From positions 1 to 52,126 of the forward strand of contig PKUA01000056.1 in assembly GCA_002868905.1 (NCBI GenBank): 52,126 nt of DNA, given 5' to 3'. This document shows, piece by piece, positions 47,667 to 52,126 of this stretch. A program made the position numbers and the translations under genes. Numbering within the stretch: the first letter of the stretch is position 1; each line of letters begins with the position of its first letter. The stretch is from Desulfuromonas sp. (GTDB lineage: Bacteria > Desulfobacterota > Desulfuromonadia > Desulfuromonadales > Geothermobacteraceae). The notes under the pieces are model-generated. The model saw nothing but the letters and a program-made list of their open reading frames with translations. It had not been told where the DNA came from and made no database searches.

Positions 47667-49628
47667 ATGCCGGGTTCATGGCTCACGTTCTGGCTGACTA
47701 TCATGCCCTGTCTCTGCCTATGGTCCATCGTATTGCCCACTTCGCCGAGTCGCGCCGATATAGACGTCGCTTTGGCTGAAGGGATGGTCGAGTTTACTTT
47801 TCCGGGACATGAAATGGAAATTGCCGAAAAAAAGCCGGTGGTCCGTATCGCAACCGGTATCCCGACATCTGAGGAGAACCTTCTGGTCCTGCTCGACGGA
47901 GTCGACATAACCGGCACCCTGAAATATTCGACAAACGGTTTTGAGTACCATCCCGTGGAGGCCCTGGGCGCTGGTGAACATCAGTTGCTTATCACTTTGT
48001 ATCTGCCGAGCGGGGAAGAGGTTGAACGGGAGTTCAGTTTCATTACTCATCATCAATGTTTTTTCAATGAACTGACCAGCGACAACAATCTCTCTGTTGC
48101 TTATGAGCAGTTGTTGAAGAAATCGGACGAACTCAGCGAGATTCCCCACCGCAATCTCAACGCCAATTTCAGTAGTATCTCGACCTCCAAGAAAGGGCCG
48201 TGGCAGGTCGGGGTCCGGACCAACCTTCGGTTCCTCGATCGCAGTGCACCGGTTTTCTACCCTGAGGAGAAGGGGATCGACCTGATTGACTACCTTGTGA
48301 CAGGTCAATATGTGGGTGAAACGGTTCGGGTGCTGGCCGAAACCGGTGACCTCAGCCTGCAGGAGACGCAAAATACCGTGATGGGGCTGGCGCGGCGCGG
48401 CGCCCGGGTCGGATTGGGTTACCAATCGGCGGCCCTGAACGCGTTTGTCGTTCAAAGCGACCAGGTGTACGGTTTCGACAGCGGCACCGGTCTCGATTTC
48501 GACGAAGATGACCACATCTACGGTGTCTCTGGTGAAGTCGGCCTGTTTGAGGACCGGCTCAAACTCAAGACAATTTATGTCGACGGTGGCGAAGAGGGGA
48601 GCTCTTTCGGAATTTATACCGATGGCGGCCTGCGCGAGGGGGACGTCCTCGGGTTCGTGGCCCAGGCCCAGTTGTTGGAGGGGAGATTGTCCATCGACGG
48701 CGAGTATGACATCGCCGAGTTCGATGGCGACACCTCCGATAAGTTCGGGTCCGAAACCGACCGGGCCTGGAACGTGAGGGCCAGCGGTTATCTCGACAGT
48801 TTCAATTACCAGGCCCTCTACGAGTATGTCGGCCCCGATTATGAGGTTGTGGGGAACCAGAACCTCCAGAGGGACCGCGAGGGCTTTAATTTCATGGCGG
48901 GCATGAACCGGGACGTTCACGCCATCAACCTGTCGGTTGCCCGCTACGAGGACAATGTCGACGAAGATGACCTGTTCCCGCAGGTCGTCTCATCGATGGC
49001 GTCGATTGATTATTCCCTGGCCAAATTTCCGACTCTTCCCATGGGTCTTAACTACCAGAAGTCGATTCTGGACACATCGATGGTGCCTGAATTCGGTTTC
49101 CCGCTGAAAACGCATACCGATGTGGTCGGCGCCAGGATCAATTACCTGCTCGACAAATGGAACTTCGGTTTCAACGTCAGTTATTCCAAGCAGGATGACA
49201 AGACACCGTTCGATTACGACTCATCTGCGCAGATGTACAACCTGGCCCCGGTCTACTACTCGGAATGTTTCACCTTTGCTCCAAACCTTGCCTTCAACCG
49301 CTCAACGAACGAAACGACGGATGTCGATACCGACACCTATACCATCACCCTCGATGTGCGAGGGAGCCTGTTTCAGCAAGCGGTTTCCTACGAATTAGCC
49401 GGGACTTTCAACCGAATGGAGATGAGCGACGGCGGTTTCGAGATGGAGACCATCAACAGCAACGCCCGGATCGCCTATCATTTTCTTCAGGAATGGACAG
49501 GTTTTTTGAACCCTACGGTGGGGTTGAGGGGACTCTATAACAGGACGGACGACAAGGTGCTCGACCAGGACAATGACGAATTTGCTCTCCTGCTGGCGGT
49601 TTCGTCCAGCATGGGATTCTCGTTTTAA
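47667..49628 (+). CDS. Predicted outer-membrane beta-barrel protein
   Basis: A 653-residue exported protein. The signal peptide ends near residue 30 (PTSPSRA). Residues about 31-130 form a soluble beta domain. From about 170 onward, short amphipathic strands alternate with acidic turns (for example AARVGLGY-type strands, RAWNVRASGYLDSFNYQALYEY, HAINLSVARYEDN), and the chain ends in an aromatic strand, VSSSMGFSF, with C-terminal Phe, the hallmark for insertion by the BAM machinery. A strong GAAGGAGG precedes the ATG. It follows the anti-sigma gene by 113 bp and precedes the Ig-like protein by 12 bp. It may be a porin or an export channel for that neighbour. Confidence 0.8.
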   Translation: MPGSWLTFWLTIMPCLCLWSIVLPTSPSRADIDVALAEGMVEFTFPGHEMEIAEKKPVVRIATGIPTSEENLLVLLDGVDITGTLKYSTNGFEYHPVEALGAGEHQLLITLYLPSGEEVEREFSFITHHQCFFNELTSDNNLSVAYEQLLKKSDELSEIPHRNLNANFSSISTSKKGPWQVGVRTNLRFLDRSAPVFYPEEKGIDLIDYLVTGQYVGETVRVLAETGDLSLQETQNTVMGLARRGARVGLGYQSAALNAFVVQSDQVYGFDSGTGLDFDEDDHIYGVSGEVGLFEDRLKLKTIYVDGGEEGSSFGIYTDGGLREGDVLGFVAQAQLLEGRLSIDGEYDIAEFDGDTSDKFGSETDRAWNVRASGYLDSFNYQALYEYVGPDYEVVGNQNLQRDREGFNFMAGMNRDVHAINLSVARYEDNVDEDDLFPQVVSSMASIDYSLAKFPTLPMGLNYQKSILDTSMVPEFGFPLKTHTDVVGARINYLLDKWNFGFNVSYSKQDDKTPFDYDSSAQMYNLAPVYYSECFTFAPNLAFNRSTNETTDVDTDTYTITLDVRGSLFQQAVSYELAGTFNRMEMSDGGFEMETINSNARIAYHFLQEWTGFLNPTVGLRGLYNRTDDKVLDQDNDEFALLLAVSSSMGFSF

Positions 49629-49640
49629 GGAGGCATGGCG

Positions 49641-52126
49641 ATGAAACAGACAACCACTATTCTCGGTCTGCTCCTGGTGCTGTTCATGATCAGTGCGAAT
49701 ATCGCCGGTGCGATTACGGTCAGTGCCTCCCCCAATCCGGCGCCCGCCAGCCAGAACGTCGTGGTGAGCGTTAACACCACCATCTCCACGCTGCTATGCC
49801 CGATGCGGGTCGACTTTGGCGATGGAAATATCACCAATTACAGCTGCAGCGGCGTGATGACCAGCACCTGCAATCGGGACTTCAACCATACCTACATGAC
49901 ACCGGGAACCTACACGATCCAGGCGAACTCAACCGGGCCGACATTCTGCGCCAACTCGCCAAACCCGGCCAGCGGGTCGGTGACCATCACCTGCCCGACT
50001 TTGAGCATCGTGACCCCCGTCACCCTCACCGCCGGTAACGTTGGCCAGAACTACAACCTGCAATTGCAGTCTGCCGGTGGCTCCCTGCCACATGCCTGGA
50101 GCTATACCATGGACTCCAACTGGCTCCCTCCAGGGTTGAGTCTGAGCCCGACCGGTCTGATCACCGGGGTGCCGACATCGTCCGGTACCTGGCTGGTAAA
50201 TATTACGGTGACTGACAGTTGCTCTCCGACCCAAAATACCTTCCGGCTGTTTTCGCTTACCATTAACCCGTGCAGTTCACTGAGTTTGACAACCCCGCCG
50301 ACCTTGCCGGATGCCACGGTCGGTCAAATGTACAACAAACAGCTGCAGGCGACCGGCGGCAATCCGCCGCTCACCTGGTCCCTGTTCCACAGTTTTCTTC
50401 CGGGCGGCCTCTCCTTGAGCCCAGGCGGTCTCATCTCCGGTGTCCCGACAGCTGCCGGGGCCTCTACTATTACCATCAAGGCGACGGACAAATGCATTCC
50501 GGCCCAATCGGTCGAGCGCACCTTCTCCCTGACAACCGATCCGGCACCGACCTGTAGTGCGCTGGCCATTGCGACCGGCTCTACGTTGCCGACCGGGACC
50601 GCGGGACAACCGTATAGCCAGCAGATTATGTCCAGCGGCGGTGAGTCGCCGATGACCTTCAGCGTCATCTCCGGGTCTCTTCCCGCCGGTCTGTCCCTCA
50701 CGCCGACCGGGTTGATCAGCGGGGTGCCGACGACGGAATTTTCCGGCAACGTGAGAATTCAGGCGAGTGACAACTGCACCAACCCGGTGTCACAGAAGGT
50801 GAACAAGGATTTTTCCATCACTATCGATCCGGCCTGCAGCCCGTTGAACATGGTGAGCGGTTCGACCTTGCCCTCAGGCGGGGTCGGTCAAGCCTACAGT
50901 TCTCAACTCCTGGCCAGTGGCGGCGAGGCGCCGCTCAGCTTCAGTGTCATCTCGGGATCTCTGCCTGCAGGGTTGAGCCTCACCACCTCGGGCTTGCTGG
51001 CCGGGATGCCGACAATGTCCGGAAATGCCACTTTCTCCGTGCGGGTCACCGACAATTGCACGCTTGCGCCGCAGACCAGCGACCGCTCCTTTAACCTTAA
51101 TATTTCCGCATTTCCCGTCACTTGTCAGCCGCTGAATCTCTCTCCCGCCGGGTCGGGATCGGCCGTCGTCGGTCAAAGTTACAGCGCCCAGTTTGTTGCC
51201 AGCGGCGGTGAGACGCCGGTGACCGTAAGCCTCATTTCCGGATCGTTGCCGGCCGGTTTGACCCTGAGCACGAACGGCATGCTCTCGGGGGTCCCGACCA
51301 GTTCCGGCAATTATTCGATCCAGGTCGAGGCTGCCGACAGCTGCTCTACGGGTGCTCAGACCAAGCAGCTTTCGTTCCCGATCGAGGTTGAGGAGGCTTC
51401 GACCTCATGTCCGTCACTGGCTATCACCACCCCGTCGCAGCTGACCGCGACCACGGTCGGGCTGCCCTTCAGCGGACAGGTTCAGATCGCAGGCGGGCAG
51501 GGTGCGGTGACCTTCAGCCTGGCAGCAGGGTCGCTTCCGCCTGGGATCAGCCTCAGCCCGAGCGGTCTGTTGAGCGGTAGCGCTTCGAGCGCCGGTAACT
51601 ACACCTTTTCCGTCCGCGCGACCGATAGCTGCCCTGGTGGTTCCCAATCGACCATCAAACCTATCGCACTGGTTGTGAGCCCAGCTTCGAGTAACGAAAT
51701 CTCGTTGGCCGTCACGCCCGCGTCGTTCAGAATGCAGCGACGGTCCTCGGCTACACAGGTTCTGACCTACCGTGCCTCTGTCCCGGGCATCCCGGCGCTA
51801 CAGTCCGATCGTGGGGTGTTTGTCGCCGGGGGCGGCATTATCGGTGAGGTTGTTGCCCCGGTCACAGTGACCACATCTAATTCGGTCGGTATCGCGACCG
51901 AGTCTCTGGTCGTCCCGGTTGCGGTAGCGAGGCTGGCTGAAGAGGGCAGGCACGCCCGCATCTCTTACCAGCGTGACTTCAGCGGCGGCCCGACTCCGCT
52001 GCGGACCAGCGTCGACATTTTCCTTACCACCGGGGCCACGGCCGACTTCAACATCACCCGCCTCCAGCTCTCCTTCGACAACGGCCGCGCCGAAACGACG
52101 GTGCTTAGAAATTATCCAGGCCTGCA
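49641..52126 (+). CDS. Large secreted PKD and Ig-like (He_PIG) repeat protein, 3' truncated by window
   Basis: The frame stays open to the window end, giving at least 828 residues. A signal peptide covers about residues 1-26 (VLFMISANIAGA). Residues about 30-110 match a PKD domain (VDFGDGN, HTYMTPGTYTI). Six putative-Ig (He_PIG) repeats of 93-96 residues follow, each starting with a Cys (codons at 49992, 50271, 50553, 50835, 51123, 51408) and each carrying a second Cys in a TDxC-type motif before its end, so each may be locked by a disulfide. The core consensus is GSLPAGLSLxPTGLxSGVPT. After 51690 a different domain begins. ATG 49641 is chosen for its eight-base distance from AAGGAGG; ATG 49635 is too close. 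It is likely a surface or extracellular protein, linked to the barrel protein before it. Confidence 0.9.
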   Translation, partial: MKQTTTILGLLLVLFMISANIAGAITVSASPNPAPASQNVVVSVNTTISTLLCPMRVDFGDGNITNYSCSGVMTSTCNRDFNHTYMTPGTYTIQANSTGPTFCANSPNPASGSVTITCPTLSIVTPVTLTAGNVGQNYNLQLQSAGGSLPHAWSYTMDSNWLPPGLSLSPTGLITGVPTSSGTWLVNITVTDSCSPTQNTFRLFSLTINPCSSLSLTTPPTLPDATVGQMYNKQLQATGGNPPLTWSLFHSFLPGGLSLSPGGLISGVPTAAGASTITIKATDKCIPAQSVERTFSLTTDPAPTCSALAIATGSTLPTGTAGQPYSQQIMSSGGESPMTFSVISGSLPAGLSLTPTGLISGVPTTEFSGNVRIQASDNCTNPVSQKVNKDFSITIDPACSPLNMVSGSTLPSGGVGQAYSSQLLASGGEAPLSFSVISGSLPAGLSLTTSGLLAGMPTMSGNATFSVRVTDNCTLAPQTSDRSFNLNISAFPVTCQPLNLSPAGSGSAVVGQSYSAQFVASGGETPVTVSLISGSLPAGLTLSTNGMLSGVPTSSGNYSIQVEAADSCSTGAQTKQLSFPIEVEEASTSCPSLAITTPSQLTATTVGLPFSGQVQIAGGQGAVTFSLAAGSLPPGISLSPSGLLSGSASSAGNYTFSVRATDSCPGGSQSTIKPIALVVSPASSNEISLAVTPASFRMQRRSSATQVLTYRASVPGIPALQSDRGVFVAGGGIIGEVVAPVTVTTSNSVGIATESLVVPVAVARLAEEGRHARISYQRDFSGGPTPLRTSVDIFLTTGATADFNITRLQLSFDNGRAETTVLRNYPGL
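49992..51690 (+). repeat. Six tandem ~282-bp coding repeats (He_PIG modules)
   Basis: Unit starts at 49992, 50271, 50553, 50835, 51123 and 51408 give lengths of 279, 282, 282, 288 and 285 bp, plus a last unit ending near 51690. Units 3 and 4 are most alike (both contain FSVISGSLPAGLSLT), which points to recent internal duplication. Confidence 0.85.

Noticed and set aside
49929-51961. Several minus-strand frames under the Ig-repeat gene
   Set aside because: They repeat with the same period as the coding repeats and are shadows of a GC-rich repetitive gene.

Overview
The window reads like a Gram-negative bacterial chromosome, most likely a Desulfuromonadales/Geobacter-type deltaproteobacterium from a saline setting. 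This is inferred from the gene set: a CheY-PilZ fusion, a DUF2959 lipoprotein, a complete Mrp Na+/H+ antiporter, lipoproteins with lipoboxes, and an outer-membrane barrel ending in Phe. It is not backed by any search. No rRNA, tRNA, CRISPR array or intact insertion sequence was seen.

Layout. 0-4.5 kb: a terminator, a CheY-PilZ protein with a degenerate receiver, and a sugar-nucleotide epimerase followed 14 bp later by an unrecognised 481-residue protein. 4.6-15.4 kb: an ion and stress block with an SLC13 permease carrying two RCK-C domains, a Kef-type antiporter, a seven-gene mrpABCDEFG operon whose genes mostly overlap by ATGA, and a double-domain universal stress protein. 15.5-32.1 kb: genes that together look like protection from light and oxidants. 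These are two adjacent BLUF proteins, the ovothiol synthase OvoA, a Blc-type lipocalin, a DCC-family thiol protein, an alpha/beta hydrolase-OsmC fusion, an AttEFGH-like ABC system with a CrtC/AttH-fold protein, a PQQ-type sugar dehydrogenase, the UV endonuclease UvsE, a lipoprotein hydrolase and a Tat-exported carotenoid oxygenase. 32.2-35.5 kb: a PEP-synthase-like enzyme with a flavin/pyridoxamine-oxidase-fold partner, a decayed IS200-type transposase, and a possible attenuator before a DMT transporter. 35.6-45.7 kb: mostly housekeeping genes (aminotransferase, OsmC, divergent YchF-like GTPase, phosphoesterase, RbgA, EEP nuclease, thioesterase, DUF2959 lipoprotein, RdgC-like protein). 45.9-52.1 kb: a strongly structured, apparently noncoding stretch, then an ECF sigma factor, its membrane anti-sigma, a predicted outer-membrane barrel and a large secreted protein of PKD and Ig-like repeats that runs off the end of the window.

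How the parts work together. The transport block suggests cells that manage Na+, K+ and pH actively. The middle block suggests coupled light sensing, thiol antioxidant synthesis, envelope lipid care, carotenoid turnover and UV repair. The last block looks like an ECF-controlled surface or secretion module. The least explained parts are the structured RNA candidate before the sigma factor, the duplicated intergenic units at 6.5-7.0 kb, and the overlapping hairpins before the DMT gene.
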